A stretch of DNA of 64,000 nt from CAVQBC01 sp963848415. Lineage in GTDB: Bacteria; Actinomycetota; Thermoleophilia; Solirubrobacterales; Solirubrobacteraceae. Where the stretch lies: positions 434,001-498,000 of the forward strand of contig CAWKDN010000001.1 in the NCBI GenBank assembly GCA_963848415.1, given 5' to 3'. The position numbers and the translations under genes were made by a program. This document shows, one piece after another, positions 9,851 to 17,472 of this stretch (position 1 is the first letter of the stretch; each line of letters starts with the position of its first letter). The notes beneath the pieces were generated by a model that saw only the letters and a program-made list of their open reading frames with translations, had not been told where the DNA came from and did no database searches.

Positions 9851-11538
9851 GGCGACACGGTCCCGGGCGCCAAGGACCCCAGGATCCCGCTGAGCAGCCC
9901 GCCGGCGCTACGCGGGTCGACGCCGTAGCGGCGCTGGTAGTCGCGGGCGGCGTCCTCGTCGGCGAGCGCGAGGGCCAGCGCCTCGCGCGAGGAGCCCCAC
10001 TCGCACGCCGAGACGTCCAGCGCGCGTAGCGCCGCGTCCTGCACCGCGCCCGAGATCCCGCCCGTCTGCGGCAGCGTGCGCGACGCGCACGGATCGGCGA
10101 TCACCACCGGCTCCGGCGCAAGCTGCGGGCGCAGGAGCGCCTGGCCCAGCGGCAGCGCGAGCGCGAGCACGCCGGCCGCGAGCGCCAGCCTCCCAGGGCG
10201 GCCTCGGGGCGGCGGGCGCACGGCCAGCGCCGCGAGCAGCGCGAGGGCGCCGCAGATCAGGTAGGCGGGACGGAAGGCGTCGTCGATGCCGCTCACGAGC
10301 GTCTCGTCGGCGCGCCGCGAGAGCTCGGCGTAGGCCGCCCGGTCGGCCGGGTCCTCGAAGCGCCCGGCGTTGGCGGCGAGCGCGCGGCGCAGCTGCTCGC
10401 GCGGATCGACGGGCTCGAGGTCGGTCGCGGCCACGCCGGCCAGCTCGATCTTCTCCAGGGGCGGCAGCCGCGCGTCGAGCACGAGCGCGGCGCCGCGCTC
10501 GCGCAGCCGCTCGACGGCCCCGTCGACCTGCGCGGCGGTGACGGGGGCGATCACCGCGAGCGCGAGCGTGATGCCGAGGTGGCGGGCCGCGAGCAGCCGC
10601 GCCGCCTGCGCCGGCGTGCGCTCCGGCAGCAGGCCGCCGGCCAGGGCCGGGATCGCCAGGCCCATGCCGACACCTGCCAGCAGCTGCGGCACGATCGTCC
10701 AGGCGACCTCCGCCCCGGGCAGGAAGGCGAGCATCAGCACCCCGGCGCCGGTCAGCGCGCAGCCCGCGGCGGCGCGGGCTGCGGCCGGGCCGGGGATGCG
10801 CGAGCCGGCCAGCGCCGCGAGCGGCAGCACGGTCACCACCGCGGCGGCGGTCAGCGGCGCGAGCGACCAGCCCGTGACCAGCTGCAGGACCAGCAGGAAC
10901 AGCACGCCCGTCAGCGCAGCGGAGACCAGCGCGAGCGCCAGCGCCGGGCCGAGCGGGAAGCGCTCCGCCTGCACGTCGCCCGTCACGGCGGCCGTCCGCG
11001 CGCCGGCGGCGTCCTGCCCGCCCCCGGCGGCCGCGGCGGCGGCCGCGACGGCCAGCGGCGCCTGCAGCAGGAAGATCGCGCGCCAGTCGAGCAGCTCGGT
11101 CAGCGCGCCGCCCAGCGCCGGCCCGACAGCGATCCCCAGCACGGCCGCCGCGCTCCACGCCCGCCGGCCCGCGCCCCCCTCCTCGCCCGCGCCGAGCAGC
11201 GCGAAGATCGCGACGAGCGCCACCCCCGCCCCGAGCGCCTGCAGCGCGCGCAGCGCCACGAGCGGCGCGAGCGCCTCGGCCAGGCCGCAGCCGACGCTCG
11301 CCACGGCGAGGACGAGCAGCCCCGCCGTGCCGGTGCGCCGGGCGTCGAAGCGCCGCCGCAGCGCCTCGCCGGCGCCCAGCCCGGCCGCCAGCGCCAGCGT
11401 GTAGACGCCGATGACCGCCGCGGCGCCCTCGACCGTCGTGTCGAGCTCGGCCAGGATCGCGGGCAGCGCCAGCACGACCACGGAGGCGTCGGCGAGCGCC
11501 AGCCCGGCGGCGGCGGCGAGCAGGAGGCGGACGGGCAT
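9847..11538 (-). CDS. MFS transporter, DHA2-like, with C-terminal extracytoplasmic extension
   Basis: This is a 563-residue multi-spanning exporter. The first helices (VRLLLAAAAGLALADASVVV, LALPAILAELDTTVEG) match the drug:proton antiporter-2 opening. After about 12 helices there is a soluble stretch (residues about 380-440), more helices, and an Ala-rich C-terminal region with Cys residues (ADPCASRTLPQTG, ALDVSACEWG) that is not typical of MFS. I chose the ATG at 11538 because the membrane helix begins there; the longer frame upstream is unlike protein. The substrate is unknown. It is divergent from osmC. Confidence 0.75.
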   Translation of the reverse strand: MPVRLLLAAAAGLALADASVVVLALPAILAELDTTVEGAAAVIGVYTLALAAGLGAGEALRRRFDARRTGTAGLLVLAVASVGCGLAEALAPLVALRALQALGAGVALVAIFALLGAGEEGGAGRRAWSAAAVLGIAVGPALGGALTELLDWRAIFLLQAPLAVAAAAAAAGGGQDAAGARTAAVTGDVQAERFPLGPALALALVSAALTGVLFLLVLQLVTGWSLAPLTAAAVVTVLPLAALAGSRIPGPAAARAAAGCALTGAGVLMLAFLPGAEVAWTIVPQLLAGVGMGLAIPALAGGLLPERTPAQAARLLAARHLGITLALAVIAPVTAAQVDGAVERLRERGAALVLDARLPPLEKIELAGVAATDLEPVDPREQLRRALAANAGRFEDPADRAAYAELSRRADETLVSGIDDAFRPAYLICGALALLAALAVRPPPRGRPGRLALAAGVLALALPLGQALLRPQLAPEPVVIADPCASRTLPQTGGISGAVQDAALRALDVSACEWGSSREALALALADEDAARDYQRRYGVDPRSAGGLLSGILGSLAPGTVSP

Positions 11539-11624
11539 CGGCGTCCGGACATCCTCGCAACGTGGCGGTGCGGGCTTCTCGTAAGATCGCGCCCCTCTGA
11601 GATCTCCGACTACGAGGAGTACTG

Positions 11625-12053
11625 ATGGCAACGCGCACGGCGAAGGCGCACTGGAACGGCTCGCTCGGCGAGGGCAGCGGCACGATGGCCCTCGGCTCGG
11701 GCGCATACGAGGGCCCGTACTCCTCCCAGTCGCGCTTCGCGGACGGCAGCGGCACCAACCCCGAGGAGCTGATCGGCGCCGCCCACGCGGGCTGCTTCAG
11801 CATGGCCCTCTCGCTCGTGCTCGGCGAGGGCGGCAACGAGCCGGAGTCGATCGACACCGACGCCAAGGTCTCGCTGGTCAAGGACGGCGACGGCTTCAAG
11901 ATCTCCAAGATCGCCCTGACCACGCGCGGGCGGGTCCAGGGACTCGACGAGGCCGCCTTCAAGGAGGCGGCCGACGCCGCCAAGGCCGGCTGCCCGGTCT
12001 CCAAGGCGCTGGCCGGCGTCGACATCACGGTCGACGCGACGCTCGAGAGCTGA
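11625..12053 (+). CDS. OsmC/Ohr family peroxiredoxin-like protein
   Basis: This 142-residue thiol peroxidase of the OsmC branch reduces organic hydroperoxides. The two redox Cys residues are present: C57 in AAHAGCFSMALS and C122 in KAGCPVSKAL, at family spacing. The N-terminal segment with GSGAYEGPYSSQSRF matches the OsmC substrate-pocket region. A clear ribosome site (GAGGAG) precedes the ATG. It faces the decayed M14 gene and is followed at 12071 by a strong hairpin that would terminate its transcript. Confidence 0.9.
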   Translation: MATRTAKAHWNGSLGEGSGTMALGSGAYEGPYSSQSRFADGSGTNPEELIGAAHAGCFSMALSLVLGEGGNEPESIDTDAKVSLVKDGDGFKISKIALTTRGRVQGLDEAAFKEAADAAKAGCPVSKALAGVDITVDATLES

Positions 12054-12070
12054 CGCTCAGGTTGCGGATC

Positions 12071-12102
12071 GTCCGGCGTCGCGCGCGGGCGCGACGCCGG
12101 AC
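12071..12102. terminator. bidirectional hairpin terminator between osmC and the M14 remnant
   Basis: A perfect 14-bp inverted repeat (arms 12071-12084 and 12089-12102) has a 4-nt GCGG loop. It lies 18 bp after the osmC stop and 11 bp from the stop of the convergent peptidase remnant. There is no clear U-tract, as is common for very GC-rich terminators. Confidence 0.8.
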
Positions 12103-12112
12103 TCCGCTCCGC

Positions 12113-12993
12113 TCAGCCGCAGTCCTCGACCCGGCGCCCGTCAACCGGGCTGAACAGCGCGTCGGCGTCGAGCAGCAACGGGATGCGCGGCTGCGCCGGC
12201 TGGGCCATCGGGACGCGCACGTCGGCGCCGCGCGGCTCGGTCACCACGCCCTGCAGGGCGAAGGTGTCCTGCATCCGCCGCGCCTGGGCGGCCGTGACGT
12301 CGTAGGCGCACGGTGGCGGGTAGAGCACCGCGTCGCTGGTCGGCAGGTCGTTGTCGGCGCCGTCGAGGTAGAACGGCTTGTCGCGCCGGCGGCCCTCGGC
12401 GGCGGCGCGGGCCGGCGAGCGCGTGGTGCTGACCTCGATCTCGTCGGCGTTCTGGTACTGGAAGCGCAGCACGTCGATCCCGGCCTGCACGTGAGAGGCC
12501 ACGCGGCGGCGCTGGACGGCGACCGGGTCTGTCGCCTCGGCGGGGTTGCGCTTGTTGGCGTTGACGTCGGTCTCGACCAGCAGCCCGACGCCGTGGCGCA
12601 GGCCGACCATGTTGCGCAGGATGCGCTCGTCGCCGTCGCCGGCGTCCTGGGCGACCTGCTGGCCGTCGAGCACCGAGATCCCGTAGACGCCGGTGCTGAA
12701 GCCCGCGCCCTCCGCGCCGGACTTCACATAGCGGCGGCTGAGCTGCCGCGAGAGGCGCGCGACCGACGGGTCGACGTTGCGGTTGCGCGGGCACAGGTAG
12801 AGCAGCTCGACGTCGTACAGCGGCGGCTGCCGTACTCGTGCATGTCGGCCGCGACGTCGGGCCGCAGGTCGCGCAGCAGCTTGCTGTAGGTCTCGCCCTC
12901 CGGCGAGAGCGGGTCGAGGTGATCACGGTTGATGTCGATGCCCTGGGCGTTCTCGCGCGTGTCGGCGGCGCGGCCGTCGGGTACCAGTCCGCC
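12113..12993 (-). pseudogene. 5'-truncated and frameshifted M14 zinc carboxypeptidase remnant
   Basis: Read in two frames, this stretch encodes the back part of a peptidase M14. The upstream part gives ENAQGIDINRDHLDPLSP (the substrate-binding Asn-Arg motif) and PDVAADMHEYG (the third zinc-ligand His). A frame change near 12822-12826 follows. The downstream part runs PLYDVELLYLCPRN, KSGAEGAGFSTGVYG and GLLVETDVNANKRN (the catalytic Glu), ending at the TGA at 12113. The N-terminal zinc motif HxxE is absent: the readable frame starts immediately after the stop codon of the APC permease, so the 5' third is missing. Loss of one C in a C-run would explain the frame change. It cannot make an active enzyme as it stands. 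Confidence 0.75.
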
Positions 12994-14388
12994 TCAGTCG
13001 AGCAGCGTCTCCGGGTCGATCGGCTCGGGCGGCCCGGAGATCGCCCGGGCCACGAACCACAGCACGACGCCGAGCACGAGCAGCCCGCCCGCGAAGGCCA
13101 GCACGGCCGGCTCGTCGATGAGCGACTGCACGAACAGCGCGAAGCAGGTGATCGCGCCGAGCACCGGCAGGACCGTCGGCGCGCGGAAGTGCTCGTGGTC
13201 GACCGGGTCGCGGCGCAGCACCAGCACGGCGACGTTGACGCAGGTGAAGACGATGAGCAGCAGCGCGACCGTCGTGTCGGCCAGGCGGTCGAGCGAGCCG
13301 ATGCTGATCAGGATCGCGGCGAGGCCGGTGGTGAAGATGATGGCGATCCACGGCGTGCGCCGCTCGTGGTGCACGCGCCCGAGGCCGCGCGGGACGATCC
13401 CCTGCGAGGCCATGCCGTAGACGAGCCGCGAGGCCATGATCATGTTGATCAGCGCGCCGTTGATCAGCGCGAACAGGGCGATCGCCGAGAACACCTTGGT
13501 CGGGACCGCGAGCGGGCCGAGCTGGACGACCTCGAGCAGCGGTCCCGAGGAGTCGGCGAGCTGCGTGGTCGGCACCGCCGCCGAGGCGATCAGGGTCACG
13601 AGGAGGTAGATGACGCCGGCGAGCGCGAGGCCGCCGAACAGCGCCGGCGGGAAGGACCGCGCGGGCTCCTGGGTCTCCTCGGCCACGTTGACCGTGTCCT
13701 CGAAGCCGATCAGCGCGTAGAAGGCCAGCGTCGCGCCGCTGATGATCAGCAGCGGCACCGCGTCGCCCTCCTTGAACTCGAGCACCCGGCCCGTGTCGCC
13801 GCCGCCGTCGGCGAGGAAGGCCGAGCCGATCACGATGACCAGCACCAGGCCGCCCACCTCGATCAGCGTGCAGACGATGTTGAAGCGCACGGACTCCTTG
13901 ATCCCGCGGAAGTTGATCGCGGCGATCACGCCGATGAAGACCAGGCCGACGAGCACGGTCGGCAGGTCGACGAACTCCGCCAGGTAGTCGCCGCCGAACG
14001 CCGTCGCCAGCGTGCTGGCCGACGTCACGCCGGAGGCCATCACCGCGAAGGCGACCATGAAGGTGAAGAAGGGGACCTTGAAGGCGCGGTTGACGTAGAG
14101 CGCCGCGCCGGCCGCCTGCGGGTACTTGGTCACCAGCTCCGTGTACGCCGTGGCGGTGAACACCGCGAGCACCCAGGCGAGCGCGAAGGCCGCCCAGATC
14201 GCGCCGCCGACCTCACCGCCGACCTCGCCGACGAGCGCGTAGATCCCGCCGCCGAGGATGTCGCCCATGACGAACAGCAGGAGCATCTTGCGGCTGATGC
14301 TCTTGTTCAGCGGCGAGCTGACGCTCGCGCTGCCGGCGCCGAAGCCGGGGCCGCCGCCGAGCGACGCGTCTGGCGTGGAAGCGCTCAT
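12994..14388 (-). CDS. APC superfamily amino acid permease
   Basis: This 464-residue permease of the amino acid-polyamine-organocation family has about 12 helices. Helix 1 carries the unwound substrate motif LLLFVMGDILGGGIYALVG (the GGGIY consensus). Helix 6 has ALIGFEDTVNVAEETQEP, the FEDTVN/EE motif typical of the family. The N-terminus is a Gly/Ser/Pro-rich cytoplasmic leader. The exact amino acid or polyamine is not determined. It lies 58 bp downstream of the solute-binding lipoprotein gene and immediately upstream of the M14 remnant, so these may share one transcript. Confidence 0.9.
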   Translation of the reverse strand: MSASTPDASLGGGPGFGAGSASVSSPLNKSISRKMLLLFVMGDILGGGIYALVGEVGGEVGGAIWAAFALAWVLAVFTATAYTELVTKYPQAAGAALYVNRAFKVPFFTFMVAFAVMASGVTSASTLATAFGGDYLAEFVDLPTVLVGLVFIGVIAAINFRGIKESVRFNIVCTLIEVGGLVLVIVIGSAFLADGGGDTGRVLEFKEGDAVPLLIISGATLAFYALIGFEDTVNVAEETQEPARSFPPALFGGLALAGVIYLLVTLIASAAVPTTQLADSSGPLLEVVQLGPLAVPTKVFSAIALFALINGALINMIMASRLVYGMASQGIVPRGLGRVHHERRTPWIAIIFTTGLAAILISIGSLDRLADTTVALLLIVFTCVNVAVLVLRRDPVDHEHFRAPTVLPVLGAITCFALFVQSLIDEPAVLAFAGGLLVLGVVLWFVARAISGPPEPIDPETLLD

Positions 14389-14446
14389 GGCGGCGGACCC
14401 TACCCCGGCGCGGGGGCCGCGCCCACCGCCGCACGGTCCGGTGCAG

Positions 14447-15553
14447 TTAGCCCGACTGGAAGTCGCTCGCGCGCAGGACGCTGAAGCTCGGGTTCGTGCG
14501 CCGGCCGTCGGGCCGCGTGCGCCAGCGCCCGAGCAGCCAGCCCCGCTCCGGGCCCCGGAAGGACGCGTCGATCACCGCGCTGCGGCGGTTGGCGTCCTCG
14601 CCGGCCCGCTCGACCGCCCACAGGACGGAGCGCATCGCCTCGTAGCCCAGCGCGGCGTAGGGGCCCGGCCGGCGCCCGAAGCGCTCGGTGAAGCTCGCCT
14701 CGAAGCGGCGCAGCTCGGGCGTCGAGCCCGGTCGCGGCGCGCGCGAGACGAGCACGGCCCGCCGGCGCGCGCCCGCGGACAGCCGGCCGGCGACCCCGGC
14801 GCGGACCGCCGCGTCCGGGAGGACGACGGTCCCGCGCGCCGCGTCTGCCGCGTCGGCCGCCCGCTGGGCGTCAGCGCCCGCGTAGATCAGCGCGTCCGCC
14901 CGCTCGGGGTCGGCGGCCAGGCGAGCGCCGCGGGAGCGCAGCTGGGCGCGCACGGCGGCGGCGAGCGCCGCGGACTCCGGGCCCGGCTCGCGCTGCACGG
15001 CGACCGTGCCGCGGCTGCCCGCTGCCGCGGCGAGCGCAACCGCCTCGTCGCGGTCGTCGCCCACCACCCGCGCGAAGGTCGGGACGCCGGCGGGCTGATA
15101 GCGCTCCGGCTCGCCGGGCGCCGCTCGCGAGGTCAGCCCCGGGTAGCCGGCGCCGGGCGAGACCTGCAGCACGCCGGCGGCGTTGAACAGGGGCACGGTG
15201 GTCATCGCCGTCGCCGAGTCCAGCCCGTCGATCACCGCGATGATCTGCGGGTCGGAGATCGCGTCGCGCGACGCCGACGCCGCCCGGCTGACGGTCTCGG
15301 CCGGGTCCTCGGCGCCCTCGTCGAGCGAGACGAAGTTGATGCCCATCGCGCCGGCCGTGCCGCCGGCCTCGGCGAGCGCGAGCTTCTCGCCGTCCAGGAC
15401 GTCGCCCGAGACGCCCTGGGAGGGCTGGGGCAGCATCGAGTAGACCGTCAGCGTGTCCCCGATGATCGTGCCGCCGCGCGTGATGCCGGCCTCCGAGCCG
15501 CAGCCGCCCAGGGCGGCGAGCGCCAGAACGGCGAGAAGGGCGCGGGACCGCAC
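14447..15553 (-). CDS. LivK-like periplasmic-binding lipoprotein
   Basis: This 368-residue type I periplasmic-binding protein of the branched-chain amino acid receptor type has a signal peptide and lipobox (LLAVLALAALGGCGSEAG). A LTVYSMLPQPSQGVSGDVLDG strand-turn follows, equivalent to the ligand-gripping start of LivK. Later segments such as GPYAALGYEAMRSVLWAVE match the family end. No ABC permease or ATPase genes are nearby, so it is an orphan receptor or serves a distant or non-ABC partner. The GTG start abuts the TGA of the glycosidase gene. Confidence 0.8.
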   Translation of the reverse strand: MRSRALLAVLALAALGGCGSEAGITRGGTIIGDTLTVYSMLPQPSQGVSGDVLDGEKLALAEAGGTAGAMGINFVSLDEGAEDPAETVSRAASASRDAISDPQIIAVIDGLDSATAMTTVPLFNAAGVLQVSPGAGYPGLTSRAAPGEPERYQPAGVPTFARVVGDDRDEAVALAAAAGSRGTVAVQREPGPESAALAAAVRAQLRSRGARLAADPERADALIYAGADAQRAADAADAARGTVVLPDAAVRAGVAGRLSAGARRRAVLVSRAPRPGSTPELRRFEASFTERFGRRPGPYAALGYEAMRSVLWAVERAGEDANRRSAVIDASFRGPERGWLLGRWRTRPDGRRTNPSFSVLRASDFQSG

Positions 15554-16498
15554 TCAGCCGGCGCTGCGGGCGCGCCGGGCGGCCGCCTCGGCCAGCCAGT
15601 CGCGCAGCACGTGGTAGGCGGGACGGGGCCGGCCCAGTTCATCCATCAGCGCCGAATCCCAGGTCTTGGCGGCCCGGCGTGCCGGTGGCCCGGCCGGGTC
15701 CCACTGGTAGAGGTAGACGCGCGTCACCCGGCGGGGGCTCAGCCGCGCGAGCTTGAAGACCTGCTCCAGCGCCCGGGCGGCACGCGCGCTGGAGCGCGGC
15801 CACACGAGCCGGCGCTCGTTGCGGCGCTCGACCAGCCCGCCGGTCTCGGTGAACCAGACCTCGCCCTTGGTGATCCGCAGCAGCGTGCGCGTGCCGGTCG
15901 TGCGGAAGCGGTTGGCGTCGCCGTAGTTGTGGATGCCCCAGATCCGCGGCTTGTAGCGCGCGGCGGCCTTGAAGCGCCGCACCCAGCGCTCGACCCGCGT
16001 GTCGTCGAGCACGTCGGCGGCGACGACGCGGCAGCCGCGGCAGTTGGCGGCGACGACGTCGAAGTAGCGCGCCGCCCGCTCGGGGCGGCGGCACGTCGGC
16101 TGGCTGCAGTGGTTGGCCTCGTTCCAGGTCAGGTAGTCGCGCACGAGCGGGTAGCGGGCGCGGAGGCGCAGGAACTCGCGGCGGAACTCGGCGGCGCTCG
16201 GCAGCCGCTTCTCGTTGCTCCCGCGCGAGTGCCCGAAGCCGAGCAATACGCGCGCGCCCGCCTCCTCCGCCGCCGCCATGTAGGCGTCGAGCTCGTTGCG
16301 CTCCCAGTTGGAGCGCAACGCGTCCCAGGCGACGACCACGCGCACGTCCTTGAGGCCCAGGTCCTGGAAGTGCGGGTCGCTGAAGAAGCGCGGCTTCTGC
16401 TCGCCGATGCCGATGATCGGGTCCTGGGCCTGCGCGGTGCCCGCGAGGCCGATGGCCAGCGCGACGGCGAGCGCGAGCGCGGCAAGCGTCCTAGCCAT
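15554..16498 (-). CDS. secreted glycoside hydrolase-like TIM-barrel protein (clan GH-A style)
   Basis: This 314-residue exported protein has a signal peptide (LAALALAVALAIGLAGTAQAQ). Two Glu residues stand where retaining GH-A glycosidases keep them: YLTWNEANHC (acid/base) and EVWFTETGGL (nucleophile). The early strand DVRVVVAWDALRSNWERNEL also fits the fold, and a CSQPTCRRP pair may form a disulfide. The substrate is unknown and it is not one of the well-known GH families that I can name with confidence. Its start overlaps the cupin stop by 8 bp, and the receptor gene follows directly. Confidence 0.7.
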   Translation of the reverse strand: MARTLAALALAVALAIGLAGTAQAQDPIIGIGEQKPRFFSDPHFQDLGLKDVRVVVAWDALRSNWERNELDAYMAAAEEAGARVLLGFGHSRGSNEKRLPSAAEFRREFLRLRARYPLVRDYLTWNEANHCSQPTCRRPERAARYFDVVAANCRGCRVVAADVLDDTRVERWVRRFKAAARYKPRIWGIHNYGDANRFRTTGTRTLLRITKGEVWFTETGGLVERRNERRLVWPRSSARAARALEQVFKLARLSPRRVTRVYLYQWDPAGPPARRAAKTWDSALMDELGRPRPAYHVLRDWLAEAAARRARSAG

Positions 16499-16898
16499 CG
16501 AGCAGGACCGTGTCCGCGTCGCTGTAGGCCGGCGCGCAGCAGCACAGGAGCACGAGCGGCTCGGGCCCCGTGTTGAACAGCTTGTGCGGCGCGCCGGGCG
16601 CGATCACGACGCAGTCGCCCGCCTGCACGGCGGCCTCCTCGCCGCCGAGGCGCATCCGCCCGACGCCGGCGGTGAAGTAGTAGATCTCCTCCGAGACGCG
16701 GTGGAAGTGCTCGACGGTCTCGGTCCCGGGCGGGACCGTCGCCTCCGCCAGCGACTGGTTGGCGGCGTTGCCCGAGGGCACGCCGGCCAGCTCGCGGATC
16801 GCCGAGCCGTCGGCGGTGATGAAGCTCTCTCGGTCGGCGAGGCGCACGGGCAGCACGGGCCGGCTGAGGGTAGAGGACGATCCGGAGGGCGGTTGCAT
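16491..16898 (-). CDS. small cupin-domain protein
   Basis: This 135-residue single-domain cupin has motif 1 as VEHFHRVSEEIYYFTAGVGRM (two His and Glu) and motif 2 as GDCVVIAPGAPHKLFNTG (His). The metal set is therefore complete. A CCC cluster near the C-terminus (LVLLCCCAPAYSD) is unusual. Function is unknown; relatives are isomerases, dioxygenases or sugar/osmolyte-binding proteins. It is the first gene of a run with the glycosidase, receptor and permease, so an enzyme acting on the transported compound is plausible. The N-terminal start is uncertain; an internal GTG may be used. Confidence 0.75.
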   Translation of the reverse strand: MQPPSGSSSTLSRPVLPVRLADRESFITADGSAIRELAGVPSGNAANQSLAEATVPPGTETVEHFHRVSEEIYYFTAGVGRMRLGGEEAAVQAGDCVVIAPGAPHKLFNTGPEPLVLLCCCAPAYSDADTVLLDG

Positions 16899-16916
16899 GT
16901 CGTCCTACAACGCGCC

Positions 16917-16948
16917 GGGCCCGCCTCCGATGCGCAGGAGGCGGGCCC
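16917..16948 (-). terminator. strong GC hairpin between the 62-aa small ORF and the cupin gene
   Basis: A perfect 12-bp inverted repeat (16917-16928 and 16937-16948) has an 8-nt loop. It lies 19 bp after the stop of the small ORF at 16967 and 19 bp before the cupin ATG. It would end the small-ORF transcript and separate it from the cupin operon. Confidence 0.7.
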
Positions 16949-16966
16949 GGGCGGGGTGTCAGCGCG

Positions 16967-17155
16967 TCACGCCGTGGCGCGGCGGGCCGACTCGCGGTCC
17001 AGCCGGGTCGCGAGGCGCCCGACCACGTAGGCCAGGCGCCCGCGCACCCTGGGCGGCGGTCGGTCGCGCGGTTCGCATGGTCTGACGCGCTGGGCCCGGC
17101 GCAGGCGCTCAGTGGCGTCGGCACGGGCGTGGTCGATATGGGCGAGCGAGTGCAT
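16967..17155 (-). CDS. small basic protein, 62 aa, unknown
   Basis: This is a short Arg- and Ala-rich ORF, MHSLAHIDHARADATERLRR at its start, with no homology that I recognise. Support for its being real comes from a strong ribosome site (AAAGGGAG, 5 nt before the ATG), its isolation between a hairpin upstream and a hairpin terminator downstream, and a neighbouring second small ORF with an equally good ribosome site. The ribosome site is itself inside a predicted stem. It could be a regulatory or leader peptide, or a small DNA/RNA-binding protein. Function is unknown. Confidence 0.5.
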   Translation of the reverse strand: MHSLAHIDHARADATERLRRAQRVRPCEPRDRPPPRVRGRLAYVVGRLATRLDRESARRATA

Positions 17156-17160
17156 CTCGG

Positions 17161-17189
17161 CTCCCTTTCGGACAGAGGGACTAAAGGGA
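17161..17189 (-). promoter_or_regulatory. hairpin covering the ribosome site of the 62-aa ORF
   Basis: On the minus-strand RNA a 7-bp stem (17183-17189 with 17162-17168) closes a 14-nt loop and includes most of the AAAGGGAG ribosome site of the ATG at 17155. When folded it would hide the site, so translation could depend on unfolding by heat, a protein or another RNA. The structure is read by eye only. Confidence 0.4.
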
Positions 17190-17271
17190 CCGCTCGCGAG
17201 CCTCGCGGACGACGGACGTACGGAGGACGCGGGCGGCGGTGGCGGCCCGCGTGCTGTGAGGCGCTAGGGCC

Positions 17272-17370
17272 TCAGGCGGCGGGCAGGTGCCGGCGGACGA
17301 GCGCGGCTCGTGGTGCGGCCGTGTGGCGGACGCAGTCGAGCCGGAGGAGATGGGTGTCGAAGCTCGTCAT
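17272..17370 (-). CDS. small ORF, 32 aa, unknown
   Basis: This is a 32-codon ORF starting MTSFDTHLLRLDCVRHTAAP, preceded by GAGGAGG 5-6 nt before the ATG and by a promoter-like element at 17408-17436. It ends in LVRRHLPAA and a TGA. There is no recognisable domain. The composition (His, Arg, one Cys) and short size fit a leader peptide or a small regulatory protein. It sits 116 bp upstream of the 62-aa ORF on the same strand and probably shares its transcript. Confidence 0.5.
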   Translation of the reverse strand: MTSFDTHLLRLDCVRHTAAPRAALVRRHLPAA

Positions 17371-17407
17371 AGATGCCTCCTCGCCTCGGAGCGGCGAAGT
17401 GCCGACG

Positions 17408-17436
17408 ACGGTACCGGAGCCCCTGGGCGATCGCAA
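17408..17436 (-). promoter_or_regulatory. candidate promoter for the two small ORFs
   Basis: On the minus strand TTGCGA (17431-17436) and TACCGT (17408-17413) are 17 bp apart, matching the actinobacterial TTGnnn / TAnnnT pattern. The predicted start is about 30 nt upstream of the 32-aa ORF. It lies between the tagO stop (17473) and the small ORF, so the small ORFs need not depend on tagO transcription. Confidence 0.45.
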
Positions 17437-17472
17437 GGGCGGCTGGCCGCACCTGCCGCCGGGGGTTCGAAC

